Shown piece by piece: positions 9,219 to 17,335 of a DNA stretch of 41,529 nt. Position 1 is the first letter of the stretch. Each line of letters starts with the position of its first letter. A program made the translations under genes and the position numbers. A model generated the notes under the pieces. That model did no database searches and had not been told where the DNA came from. It was given only the letters and a program-made list of their open reading frames with translations. Source of the stretch: JAAYJK01 sp964531295 (GTDB taxonomy: Bacteria > Bacillota > Syntrophomonadia > Syntrophomonadales > Syntrophomonadaceae); assembly GCA_964531295.1 (NCBI GenBank), contig CAZHHJ010000006.1, forward strand, positions 1 through 41,529. The letters run 5' to 3'.

Positions 9219-10448
9219 TTATATATCTCTTGTCCATAACGAGGCCATGGCAGATCCTCCGCCCACACAAAGGGAAGCTCCACCCAATGTTTTATTGAGT
9301 CTTTCAAGTTCATAGTATAGACTCACGATTAAGCGCAGGCCCGTAGCGCCAACTGGATGTCCTAACGCAATACCGGATCCATTGTTGTTTATATTGCCAT
9401 CCTGTTCAAAGGTTCCAATATTTAAATCAATATCTGCAACCTCCTTGATCTTCTTGCGAACACCTAGTACCTGAGCTGCAAAGGCTTCATTAATTTCCCA
9501 GTAATCGACGTCCGCATATTTAATGCCGGCCTGATTCAGACATTTTGGGATAGCCACGGCTGGCCCAAGACCCATTACCCTGGCATCTACACCTTCGTGG
9601 CACACGTTTATTAATTTCAGCAATGGTTTTATGCCAAGTTCTTCAGCTTTCTTCTTAGTCATCAAAACGGCTGCCGCTGAAGCATCATTAAGACCGGATG
9701 CGTTAGCGGCCGTAACCACTCCATCTTTCTTAAAGGCAGGCCGTAGTTTTGCCATGGACTCTAGGCTTGCTCCCCGGATGGGATGTTCATCTTTCTCGAA
9801 CAAAAACTCCTTCTTGCCTTTCTTAACCAGAACGGGTACTATCTCCCGGTTAAAGCGGTCTTCATCCAAAGCCCTCACAGCCCGCTGGTGGCTTATAAGT
9901 GCTAATTCATCGCACTCTTCCCTGGTTATTCCGTACATTTCGGCAATATTCTCGGCAGTGCCACCCATGTGGGATTGGGCTAATCCACAGACCAAGCCAT
10001 CGGAAAGCATGGGATCTTGGAGCTTCGCATCGCCCATTCTGGCTCCCCATCTGGCCGTTTGAGAAATATAGGGTATATTGCTCATACTTTCCGTACCAAT
10101 GACTAAGGCTATTTCGTTTTTACCTGTAGCCAAGCTCATGGCGGCGATTTCCATAGCCCTCATACTAGCAGCACAATTCTGGTTTACCATGCTGGCGGTT
10201 GATGCGGGATCCATACCAAGTCCCATAGCCACAAAACGCGGAGGGAGAGAGCCATTGCCATGGTGAAGACACATCCCCATCATTAACTCATTAATCTGTT
10301 TCGGCTCAATCCCTGCTCGCCGAATAGCCTCAGCGCCAGCTATTGTGGATAAATCATTGGCTCTCACTGATAGGAGAGAACCTCCAAAGTCACCGATCGG
10401 GGTTCTACATGCGCTAACTAGGACAACTTCGTTTAACTCTTTAATCAT
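9219..10448 (-). CDS. Thiolase (acetyl-CoA C-acyltransferase)
   Basis: A full-length thiolase of 409 residues that cleaves a 3-oxoacyl-CoA with CoA, or condenses acyl-CoAs in the reverse direction. The nucleophile is Cys92 in NQNCAASMRA. The catalytic His364 lies in NGSGIALGHPVGATG and the general-base Cys394 in CVGGGSAMASLW, so all three are intact. Start ATG 10448 follows GAAAGGAGATTGGAATA. A relic of another crotonase lies immediately upstream. In this cassette it would release acetyl-CoA in the final step of beta-oxidation. Confidence 0.93.
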   Translation of the reverse strand: MIKELNEVVLVSACRTPIGDFGGSLLSVRANDLSTIAGAEAIRRAGIEPKQINELMMGMCLHHGNGSLPPRFVAMGLGMDPASTASMVNQNCAASMRAMEIAAMSLATGKNEIALVIGTESMSNIPYISQTARWGARMGDAKLQDPMLSDGLVCGLAQSHMGGTAENIAEMYGITREECDELALISHQRAVRALDEDRFNREIVPVLVKKGKKEFLFEKDEHPIRGASLESMAKLRPAFKKDGVVTAANASGLNDASAAAVLMTKKKAEELGIKPLLKLINVCHEGVDARVMGLGPAVAIPKCLNQAGIKYADVDYWEINEAFAAQVLGVRKKIKEVADIDLNIGTFEQDGNINNNGSGIALGHPVGATGLRLIVSLYYELERLNKTLGGASLCVGGGSAMASLWTRDI

Positions 10449-10598
10449 TATTCCAATCTCCTTTCGAATAAATCTACTTTCACAGCCTCATCAGGTGTGA
10501 AAATAACTTGCGTGCATACTCATTTCTAAAGTCCACTCGTATCCCTTTTCTTAATCGGACTAACATTATGATGATCCTGTGGAATCTCAATTTTAGGT

Positions 10599-10801
10599 CT
10601 ATTTGCCTTTGAAACCAGCTTTTCGTTTCTCTACAAAGGCAGTCATACCCTCAATTTTGTCTTCGGTAGCAGAGCACCTCCCAACCACATCTGATTCGAT
10701 GCTCATAGCGGTATCGATATCTACCTGCATTCTTATCTTCTTTGTACCACTTACCTTACTAGGCGATTTCCTTCCCATAGGTTAGAAGCTCATCTGCCGT
10801 T
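10599..10801 (-). pseudogene. Mosaic relic: acyl-CoA ligase C-end fragment plus crotonase C-end
   Basis: On the minus strand 10730-10599 encodes the typical C-terminal tail of an enoyl-CoA hydratase in one frame: VDIDTAMSIESDVVGRC, then EGMTAFVEKRKAGFKGK and a stop. Just upstream, in another frame and followed by two stops, 10801-10763 encodes TADELLTYGKEIA. This matches the acyl-CoA synthetase of this window (TADELLTHTKGIA); the DNA of 10763-10801 is identical to 6705-6743 at 32 of 39 positions by my own alignment. No complete crotonase body remains. The relic sits between the thiolase and the next crotonase, in the cassette orientation. It looks like the remains of a recombined duplicate gene. 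Confidence 0.7.
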
Positions 10802-10890
10802 CAGAGGAATCTTCCCGCAATCTCAAAGTAAGCAGCCAGCCAGTCTATACCCTAGCTGTCTGTTGAATTAAAAATAATATTTCCGAACTA

Positions 10891-11673
10891 CTATTTCTTC
10901 TTTTTCAGGCCTTCGACTAGTTTTCGCATACCAATCTGAGGTATACCTGTTAAATTAGCGTGCTCGTGCATCTCCGGCTCAAATACTGCAATATTGCCCA
11001 TAGCGGTTGTTGTCATAGAATTAATGATTTTCTTCGTTAATCTTATTGGGAGATATGGATTTTTCTTAAGCTTAGTCAGCATTTCCTCTACAACATTGCA
11101 GAGTTGTCCGGGAGGAGTCACTTTATCTACCAAACCAATTCTTAAAGCCTCGTCGGCATAAATTCGATCACACGTCATAATCATTTCTTTGGCATTAGGC
11201 GCTCCCACTAAGTTAACTAATCTAGGAGTACTGCCCCAGGTGAAAAAGTGACCCATTTGCGCCTCGGGAATAGATGTCCAGGCTCCAGCATCCATTATCC
11301 GAAAATCACATGCTATGGCCAAAGCTAAGCCGCCCCCAACCATGGGGCCATTAATTGCGGCTATTGTTATTTGTTCCAGATCCTGAAGTCTGCGTGTGAG
11401 TTCATTACCATCAAGCTGATATGCCCTGACCTCAGGAAGTGTCATTTCGGGGCTTTCAGTTACCTCCGGGATATCTGCACCGCTCGAAAAGATCCTACCC
11501 GCTCCGGTTATAACAATATAATGAATATCTGCTTCATATCTCAATTGGGTAAACAAATCCATAAGTTCGGCACTAGTCTCTTTATTTACGGAATTGCCTT
11601 TGGAAGGCCGATTCAAAGTTATTTTCAAAACTGGTTCGTCGACCTCCAATAGTAAATTCTTATATTCTTTCAT
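10891..11673 (-). CDS. Enoyl-CoA hydratase/isomerase family protein (crotonase)
   Basis: A 260-residue crotonase family member. The first oxyanion-hole segment ITGAGRIFSSGADIPEV and the second AAINGPMVGGGLALAIACDF are clear, and SIPEAQMGHFFTWGST corresponds to the active-site acid region. The C-terminus is shorter and differs from the usual FLEKRKPxFKG tail. The reading frame reaches an ATG at 11688, but AAAGGGG lies directly before the ATG at 11673 (MKEYKNLL), which is the better start. It lies just after the PaaK-like ligase gene (36-base gap) and upstream of the relic and thiolase, consistent with one transcript. The exact substrate is unknown. Confidence 0.87.
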   Translation of the reverse strand: MKEYKNLLLEVDEPVLKITLNRPSKGNSVNKETSAELMDLFTQLRYEADIHYIVITGAGRIFSSGADIPEVTESPEMTLPEVRAYQLDGNELTRRLQDLEQITIAAINGPMVGGGLALAIACDFRIMDAGAWTSIPEAQMGHFFTWGSTPRLVNLVGAPNAKEMIMTCDRIYADEALRIGLVDKVTPPGQLCNVVEEMLTKLKKNPYLPIRLTKKIINSMTTTAMGNIAVFEPEMHEHANLTGIPQIGMRKLVEGLKKKK

Positions 11674-11709
11674 TTTTTCCCCTTTCATTGAAACTGGATA
11701 TAATCAATA

Positions 11710-13032
11710 TTAGTAATTATTTTCAAAGACAGGAGTTTTTGCCAGTGATTTTTCCAATGCTTTCGGTTCAACCCAAACAATTTTAGGATTGACTTTCACC
11801 TCAAAGCTTAAGGCTTTTTTAATTCTTTCCTCCAGGTCTGAAAGATCTTTTTGCTCGGTGTTAATTCCATATTCAAGCTTAAGCTCCAAAGGGGGAACAA
11901 TGCGTGGGGGGGGAGTGTTTAATACAACACGCATTTCACCGGTAATTTCAGGAATAAATTGCGCTATGCTTTTCTTGATTGCAGCGGGATATATATTAGT
12001 TCCCTTTACAATTATCATATCATCGGAACGACCAACCACTTTAAGTCTTCTGCCCTTGAATCCACAATTCGGACATTCTTCTGTAAACACCTGGACCATA
12101 TCTCCCGAGGCAAAACGAATCATAGGACACGCTCTCCGATTCAGAGATGTGTATATCGCTTCACCGATTACGCCATCTTTAATCTCTAATGGTTTTTTAG
12201 TTTCAGGATCAACAAGATCATCGGGATAAAGATCACCATGTGATGTTAATGCATGCATACCATAGTATTCATCCGAATTGCAGGATATCGCTAAAGTGCC
12301 GCCGATAGGACCGATCCAATCATAAACTCGGCAACCAAAACCATCTTCGATTTTTTGCTTTATTTCTGGAACCCCTATTCCTACTTCTCCAACACAGCAG
12401 AGCGCTTTAAACTTAAAATCACGCATGCTCATACCGATTATTTGGGGAGCCCTATCCACTAGATATTCTGCTAAAGAAGGAGTCATAAAGGCTGCATGAG
12501 GTCTGGTAAGTCTGGCACTATCTAGAATGAAATGAGCACCACCACGAACATCTACGTCTACAGGCAAGCAACCTGCTGCACGAATCCCGTCTTCAACACA
12601 GGTAGTCGCATATATTCCTAGGGCATGGGCAAACAGTACCCGATCTCCTGGATGAATGCCGATATACTTAAATATATGGACCCAATACTCATTAAGGGCC
12701 TGTAAATCCGATCTGGTCAGACTATACGTATACGTAGGAACTCCTGTAGTTCCGCTGGTAGATCCCATAATTACTACTTCTTCTGGTCGACAACATAAGT
12801 GCATACCAAAAGGATGTCCTAATTTTTCTATGGATTCTGCCTGGCTTTCCCTTTCACGATCCTTGTTCATAAGGACTGGCAGTTTCTGGAAATCCTCAAA
12901 TGTTTTAATGTCTTGTGGCTCAAAACCGACTTCTTGGAACATTCTGCGATATAATTCGGAATTCTTATAGCAGTAACTTAATTGAGCTTGTAATAATTGC
13001 TCGCGATACTCCTTAATCTGTTCTTCACTCAT
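11710..13032 (-). CDS. Phenylacetate-CoA ligase-like AMP-forming ligase
   Basis: A 440-residue ligase of the PaaK branch of adenylate-forming enzymes, which couples aryl or short acyl acids to CoA. The N-terminal SYCYKNSELYRRMFQEVGF and the phosphate loop GSTSGTTGVPTY are typical of PaaK. Further motifs are CPNCGFKGRRLKVVGRSDDM and IIVKGTNIYPAAI in the C-terminal domain. CPMIRFASGD carries the ribose-binding Asp. No clear Shine-Dalgarno sequence precedes the ATG at 13032. It is the first gene of the cassette. Two different ligases in one operon suggest that more than one acid is activated, or that one substrate is aryl-like; PaaK relatives also act on non-aromatic acids. Confidence 0.88.
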   Translation of the reverse strand: MSEEQIKEYREQLLQAQLSYCYKNSELYRRMFQEVGFEPQDIKTFEDFQKLPVLMNKDRERESQAESIEKLGHPFGMHLCCRPEEVVIMGSTSGTTGVPTYTYSLTRSDLQALNEYWVHIFKYIGIHPGDRVLFAHALGIYATTCVEDGIRAAGCLPVDVDVRGGAHFILDSARLTRPHAAFMTPSLAEYLVDRAPQIIGMSMRDFKFKALCCVGEVGIGVPEIKQKIEDGFGCRVYDWIGPIGGTLAISCNSDEYYGMHALTSHGDLYPDDLVDPETKKPLEIKDGVIGEAIYTSLNRRACPMIRFASGDMVQVFTEECPNCGFKGRRLKVVGRSDDMIIVKGTNIYPAAIKKSIAQFIPEITGEMRVVLNTPPPRIVPPLELKLEYGINTEQKDLSDLEERIKKALSFEVKVNPKIVWVEPKALEKSLAKTPVFENNY

Positions 13033-13211
13033 GAAATTGAATATTTGTTTTGAATAACCTAAATGCCTAATAATTAGTCCTCCATTCTATATAAAATTCA
13101 CTTAACCGTATCCGTATCTTTCCCTGATCTGATATTTACATACATAGTCCGGCAATACCGAGATCCCCGCAATCTATTCCGTTTGATTCCATCTAATCTA
13201 AACTAAATGGA

Positions 13212-13228
13212 AGGGAAATTTATTCCCT
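13212..13228. promoter_or_regulatory. Candidate operator palindrome upstream of acyl-CoA cassette
   Basis: AGGGAA (13212-13217) and TTCCCT (13223-13228) are perfect 6-base inverted arms around ATTTA, 180 bases upstream of the PaaK-like gene. The size is right for a dimeric repressor site, but no regulator is encoded nearby, so the role is a guess. Confidence 0.25.
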
Positions 13229-13343
13229 AAATATCAGGTAAAGAATGCCCACCTCTTCAATCGCTTCCATATGCAGATAAAGTGTGAGATGCTTGGCTAT
13301 TGATCTCCTTTCTTTTAATTTAAAACTAAGGAATAAAAATTTT

Positions 13344-13357
13344 TATGTATATACATA
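13344..13357. promoter_or_regulatory. Perfect 14-bp AT palindrome, candidate operator
   Basis: TATGTATATACATA is an uninterrupted palindrome in the intergenic region between the divergently transcribed cassette and the MBL-fold gene. It could be an operator or simply AT-rich sequence. The rest of 13033-13489 contains no gene that I can support. Confidence 0.25.
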
Positions 13358-13489
13358 GCTTAGGACTATAAGCTTATTTGACCGTTATTTTTAGCTTTGA
13401 AATATATTAGTTTGCAATTTTTATCGGCCTGTTTATTTAAAAATACGGTTTACTCGTTTTTGAAAGCTGAGATGGGAGAGCACCTCGGT

Positions 13490-13767
13490 TCAAGGGGACA
13501 GTTTTCTTGACATCTTCCTCGCACAAGAGATAGGATGGGGAGTAGACATTCTTTATGGCTAAAGGAGAGGAGACCGTGCCCAGACATCAGCAGATACTGG
13601 GCCAAAACGGAATCGTACCCATGTCCTGCTTTGAGAAGAAGTAGAAGGCCTGGCAACCATGATGATAATGAGTTTATTGAGATTAATAGAGGGTTCGTGC
13701 AGAAAGCAAAGAAGAACCGATACGTTGGAATGTGAACAAAATATCAGGAGAGACGTCCCCCTGGTTT
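13490..13767 (+). mobile_element. Degenerate REP/RAYT-like element
   Basis: The left end TCAAGGGGACAGTTTTCTTGA (13490-13510) is a REP-like palindrome, and a related sequence GTCCCCCTGG (13755-13764) occurs in inverted orientation at the right end. The core CAAGGGGAC/GTCCCC(T)TGG is shared with the four REP units at 15963-16168. Between the ends, a GTG-started frame reads MPRHQQILGQNGIVP and then stops, which loosely resembles the N-terminus of REP-associated Y1 (TnpA_REP) transposases. No HUH motif survives. The element is inferred to be a transposase relic flanked by its REPs; identification is tentative. Confidence 0.4.
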
Positions 13768-13782
13768 AAGGAGGATTTTATT

Positions 13783-14880
13783 TTGTCTAAAAGGCTTTAT
13801 TTTATTATTTCAATATTGCTGATGTTTTGCCTGGTCTTGGGCGGGTGTGGTACCAATGCAGACAATCAAGATAATGCGGCAGTTTCAGATTCGCTTAAAC
13901 ACTCGGTAGATAGCGGGAGTGAGTCGGGGAATAGTTCTTTTATAGGTGATGGTAAATTAAGCGTTCACTTTATAGATGTCGGTCAGGGGGATGCTATACT
14001 TATCCAAACTCCTTCAGGGCAGAGTATGTTAATTGATGCAGGCGAAAGAAACCAGGGCGCACAGGTAGTCCAGTATCTAAGAACACAGGGTATATCTAAA
14101 TTGGATATTCTGATAGGTACTCATCCCCATTCAGACCATATCGGGGGGCTGATTCAGATAATAAAAGATTTTCCGGTTCATAAAATCTACCTGCCAAAAG
14201 TAACTCATAACACGGCAACATTTGAGGATCTACTGATAGCGATCAAACAACAGGGTCTTAAGGTGAGTACAGCTAAAGCTGGAACACAAATCCCCCTTCA
14301 GGGCGTAGATGCCTGTTTTGTTGGACCGGTGGGGGATGCCTATGAAAAGCTAAATAACTACAGTGCGGTAGTTAAATTGGCTTATGGGAATAATTCTATG
14401 ATTTTTACCGGGGATGCGGAAACAGAATCTGAGCGGGAAATGTCCTTATCATCGATGGGGGATTTAAAGGCTGATGTATTAAAAGTTGGACACCACGGAA
14501 GTTCCAGCAGTAGCAGTGATGCATTTTTAAACGCAGTGGCACCCCAATATGCAGTGATCATGTGCGGCCTTAATAATGACTACGGTCACCCGCATAAAGA
14601 AATTATACAAAAGTTAAATAAAAAAGGCATAGAAATATACCGGAGCGATCAAAACGGAAATATAGTTATGAGCTCAGATGGGAATACGATAGAAATAAAA
14701 ACCTTTACAGGTCTTAGTGAGAAAACAGATAATACCGGCTATATCGGTAATACTAACTCGAAAAAGTTTCACCGGGCTGAATGTAAACACCTGCCGGATG
14801 AGCATAACCGGGTAAGTTTCAGAACCCGGAAAGAAGCACTGCAAGCAGGGTATAGCCCTTGCAACCTCTGCCGACCATAA
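13783..14880 (+). CDS. ComEC/Rec2-like MBL-fold lipoprotein with Zn-binding tail
   Basis: A 365-residue exported hydrolase related to the metallo-beta-lactamase domain of ComEC. It begins with a lipoprotein signal ending LVLGGC. The hydrolase motifs are HFIDVGQGDAILIQ, GTHPHSDHIGG (metal-binding HxHxDH), FTGDAETESE, and VGHHGSSSSSS with GHPHKE. The last 45 residues (IGNTNSKKFHRAECKHLP, GYSPCNLCRP) form the small Ada-like Cys-rich domain often fused to such proteins. TTG at 13783 follows AAGGAGG (13768-13774) by 8 bases and starts the signal peptide exactly; the upstream GTG at 13732 would add an implausible leader. The DUF3006 gene follows after 13 bases. It probably acts outside the membrane on phosphoester or nucleic acid substrates. 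Confidence 0.88.
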   Translation: MSKRLYFIISILLMFCLVLGGCGTNADNQDNAAVSDSLKHSVDSGSESGNSSFIGDGKLSVHFIDVGQGDAILIQTPSGQSMLIDAGERNQGAQVVQYLRTQGISKLDILIGTHPHSDHIGGLIQIIKDFPVHKIYLPKVTHNTATFEDLLIAIKQQGLKVSTAKAGTQIPLQGVDACFVGPVGDAYEKLNNYSAVVKLAYGNNSMIFTGDAETESEREMSLSSMGDLKADVLKVGHHGSSSSSSDAFLNAVAPQYAVIMCGLNNDYGHPHKEIIQKLNKKGIEIYRSDQNGNIVMSSDGNTIEIKTFTGLSEKTDNTGYIGNTNSKKFHRAECKHLPDEHNRVSFRTRKEALQAGYSPCNLCRP

Positions 14881-14893
14881 AGGAGGATTTGAC

Positions 14894-15106
14894 TTGAAAG
14901 CTGTAATTGATCGTTTTGAAGGCGAATACGTAGTCCTGGATATTGAAGGAAGGATAGAAAACATTAAAAGGAGTGCGGTCCCCAAGGATGCTCGTGAAGG
15001 AGATGTCCTACTTAAAAAGGAGGGCAAATGGCTTATTAACCCGGAAGCCACCAAAAAGTTAAAAGACGCAATAGATGGTCTAGCTGATGAATTATGGGAG
15101 GCTTAA
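14894..15106 (+). CDS. DUF3006 domain protein
   Basis: A 70-residue protein of the DUF3006 type (KAVIDRFEGEYVVLDIEG, then AVPKDAREGDVL). It has an SH3-like small beta fold and unknown function. TTG at 14894 follows AGGAGG by seven bases. DUF3006 genes are commonly found directly after ComEC-like MBL hydrolases, as here, so the two are probably functionally linked. Confidence 0.85.
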   Translation: MKAVIDRFEGEYVVLDIEGRIENIKRSAVPKDAREGDVLLKKEGKWLINPEATKKLKDAIDGLADELWEA

Positions 15107-15159
15107 TACTAAATACGCTGTATTAAATCAGCATGATATTTGGGAAACCCAAAAAGGAA

Positions 15160-15187
15160 TTCCCCTCCAGCTTAATCCGAAGGGGAA
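15160..15187 (-). terminator. Candidate terminator of ferritin-like gene
   Basis: TTCCCCT (15160-15166) and AGGGGAA (15181-15187) form a perfect 7-bp stem with a 14-base loop. On the minus strand it is followed by TTCCTTTTT. It lies about 50 bases after the ferritin-like stop codon. Confidence 0.45.
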
Positions 15188-15236
15188 CAGATTTATCTGT
15201 GTTAGCTGTCGCAGATTATTGTTTAACCTGACTAAG

Positions 15237-15698
15237 TTACCAGACCTCAGGAAAAGCCATCTGGGTATACAATCCCTCTATCTGTACCTTGTGTCCTTCC
15301 TCCATCCTAGCCAATTGTTCAAATATATTTTTTTTCTCTTCATCACTGGTGCTAGCGGCTAAATGGGCATAGGTGTTCATAGCCTCTTCTTCTTTTTTCA
15401 TCGCCAAGGCAATTGCCTCCACTGGCTTCATGTTTATCGACAAAGGTGGCAACTCAACACTCTCAGCAATCTTATAGTCCGCCCCCCTGGAAAAACTAAA
15501 ATTTTGAATTTCCTTGCCTTTAATTTCTTCCAACAACTGCTTACGTTCTTGTTTCTCCACAGCAAATTCCCGGAACAGCTTTTTCGCGCTTGCTTCACTT
15601 AGCCTTTCGGCGGCATGACAATAAAAATCATAAGCTTCGGTTTCAGCCGCAATAGCCCTGTTCATAATATTTTCAAAAGCCTGCTCATCCATCATCAT
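15237..15698 (-). CDS. Ferritin-like/rubrerythrin-type di-iron protein
   Basis: A 153-residue four-helix ferritin-like protein, probably binding two irons and used against peroxide or oxygen. Helix 1 carries AIAAETEAYDFYCHAAE, helix 3 ALAMKKEEEAMNTYAHLA, and the last helix EQLARMEEGHKVQIEGLY with a classical ExxH. The helix-2 ExxH is replaced by EKQER, so the site may be atypical. There is no rubredoxin-like Cys domain. Three consecutive ATG codons (15698, 15695, 15692) follow AAAAGGAG; the third has the best spacing. The gene stands alone, opposite to the DUF3006 gene. Confidence 0.82.
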   Translation of the reverse strand: MMMDEQAFENIMNRAIAAETEAYDFYCHAAERLSEASAKKLFREFAVEKQERKQLLEEIKGKEIQNFSFSRGADYKIAESVELPPLSINMKPVEAIALAMKKEEEAMNTYAHLAASTSDEEKKNIFEQLARMEEGHKVQIEGLYTQMAFPEVW

Positions 15699-15900
15699 CT
15701 ACTCCTTTTGTGTAATCTTTTTAATTTGGCGAAACAAAATGGCGCAAATTTGTTTCATATATATATGTTCTTCGTTCCTGCCGTTTTTATGTTTAATTTT
15801 TTATTGTTTTTAGCTTCAAAGGCCCCATCCTTTGTAAATCGGTGACTCTTCTATGGCGACGCCATAATTAGCCGTCAATAGTTATGACAGTTTTTCTGTA

Positions 15901-16168
15901 TTATTCTTGTGCATCAATGGAATTGACATTAAATCAGTTCACACGGAGGTGGTAGATGCATAAGCAGTGGCAAGCCAATAGAACCATCCCCTTGGTTTGA
16001 GCAGTGGCAAACCACTAGAACCGTCCCCTTGGTTTATTCTTGTGCATCAATGGAATTGACATTAAATCAGTTCACACGGAGGTGGTAGATGCATAAGCAG
16101 TGGCAAGCCAATAGAACCATCCCCTTGGTTTGAGCAGTGGCAAACCACTAGAACCGTCCCCTTGGTTT
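15901..16168. repeat. 133-bp tandem duplication containing four REP units
   Basis: 15901-16035 recurs exactly as 16034-16168 (period 133 bp). Each copy ends with two 36-bp units spaced 37 bp apart: 15963-15998 and 16000-16035, then 16096-16131 and 16133-16168. On the minus strand each unit reads AAACC, AAGGGGAC, GGTT, then an AGTGG/CCACT hairpin. They look like REP sequences mobilised by Y1 (RAYT) transposases. The last unit runs into the 3' end of the ABC permease gene. The remainder of 15699-15900 contains no gene I can support. Confidence 0.85.
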
Positions 16169-17335
16169 GGGATGATCCACAATGAATCCTGCCAGCAGCC
16201 AGGCCAGGCAGCAGATGAGTAATCCTAGCGGGGGAAGCATGCTGCCATTCATTACTGCGGCGATGGAGTTGTTCAGCCAGCGCCCTGGCATTAATATGGA
16301 AGTAGTCTCCAGTACTGCGGCCCATTCCGGCAGTCTGAACAAGAGACCGCCTAATACTGCATTAATAAACGTAGCAACAGGAGCCAGGAGCATTAATGCA
16401 GTAAGGCTGCTAAATCCCGATGCCAATACCATGGCAACTCCCAGAGCAGCGGTAAAATAAAGCAGCATGGACAACACAAGTCCAATTGCCATCTGCACGC
16501 TTACACTCGAAATCATGCTGCAGATTACTAAGGCCGCTATCCAACCCAACATACAGATCAGTAAAGGCGCCATACTCGCCCCGGCCAGCATTTGCCACAG
16601 GCTGGCACCTGCTTGCTCCAGACGCAGGGCGATACCTTTTTGGCGTATATCCAAAATCCATCCCGCTCCAACGATAATATAGAATATAGCAAAGGCTCCA
16701 TACCATTGGGCACATACTGCAAGAGGCTGGTTTGCTTCAACTACAGCCGCCTTTGATGTGACCGGAATTATCGTTCGAAGCTCCAGGGGCAGACCGGTAA
16801 CCCATATTTTCTTAATATCTTCCTTCTGAGCTGCTGCTTCAGCATCGGAGAAACTGAGTCCTTGAGAATCCAAAAATGAACGGGTACGATCTACGGCGGC
16901 CTCCTCAATCCACAACATCAGGGTATTATTGATTATGGGCTCGCTCAAGGTAGCGGCAGATGAAGAAGATGGCGAGGTATACAGTTCAATGGTCTTGCGG
17001 AAATCGCCCTTTTCCAGCTGCCGGGAGAAGTCAGGACAGATGATAAAAACAGCTTCCAATTGGTCTGTTTGGAGTTTTCGCAGGGCATTATCGCGCGGCA
17101 GGATCTGAATATCATAAGCAGTGTTCTGATAAAAAAGTTCCAAAAGGCGTTCATGAAACAGCCCTTCATCCTCTATCACTACCGCTACCGGAATTTGCCC
17201 CTGTTCATCACTGCTGCTTCCAGAAACTGCTGGCAGCACTGATAAAATTATGGCCAAGACTACGAAAAGCCAGGAAACCGGTTGAGAAAGACAGCTTGCC
17301 AGGCGGGCCTTAAACATATTGACTACCCACTTCAT
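16148..17335 (-). CDS. ABC-2 type transporter permease (second)
   Basis: A 395-residue permease with one N-terminal membrane helix (LFVVLAIILSVLPAVSG), a large extracytoplasmic domain to about residue 200 and five or so further helices. This is the ABC-2 (YhgE/NatB-like) exporter layout. ATG 17335 follows AAGGGGGAACAGCTT and overlaps the upstream stop as ATGA; an in-frame ATG at 17365 is less likely. The last codons (PKPRGRF and the TAG stop) lie inside a REP unit, so the natural C-terminus appears to have been replaced by repeat sequence. It forms a heteromeric pair with the preceding permease. The transported molecule is unknown. Confidence 0.85.
   Translation of the reverse strand: MKWVVNMFKARLASCLSQPVSWLFVVLAIILSVLPAVSGSSSDEQGQIPVAVVIEDEGLFHERLLELFYQNTAYDIQILPRDNALRKLQTDQLEAVFIICPDFSRQLEKGDFRKTIELYTSPSSSSAATLSEPIINNTLMLWIEEAAVDRTRSFLDSQGLSFSDAEAAAQKEDIKKIWVTGLPLELRTIIPVTSKAAVVEANQPLAVCAQWYGAFAIFYIIVGAGWILDIRQKGIALRLEQAGASLWQMLAGASMAPLLICMLGWIAALVICSMISSVSVQMAIGLVLSMLLYFTAALGVAMVLASGFSSLTALMLLAPVATFINAVLGGLLFRLPEWAAVLETTSILMPGRWLNNSIAAVMNGSMLPPLGLLICCLAWLLAGFIVDHPKPRGRF

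Noticed and set aside
13268..13315. A short minus-strand frame (MEAIEEVGILYLIFRE) near the cassette promoter region
   Set aside because: Only 16 codons from its ATG and without a ribosome binding site; probably chance.
13535..13735. 66-codon plus-strand frame between the cassette and the MBL lipoprotein gene
   Set aside because: It lies inside the REP-bounded element, has an unnatural Arg/Pro/Ser-rich composition, and reads in a different frame from the MPR-started stub.
15901..16168. Possible CRISPR array because of four regularly spaced 36-bp repeats
   Set aside because: The repeats within a pair are separated by a single base, the pairs are part of a 133-bp duplication, and there are no unique spacers or cas genes.
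16062..16325. An 87-codon minus-strand frame through the REP repeats
   Set aside because: It overlaps the ABC permease in another frame and its end is repeat sequence; it has no ribosome binding site.
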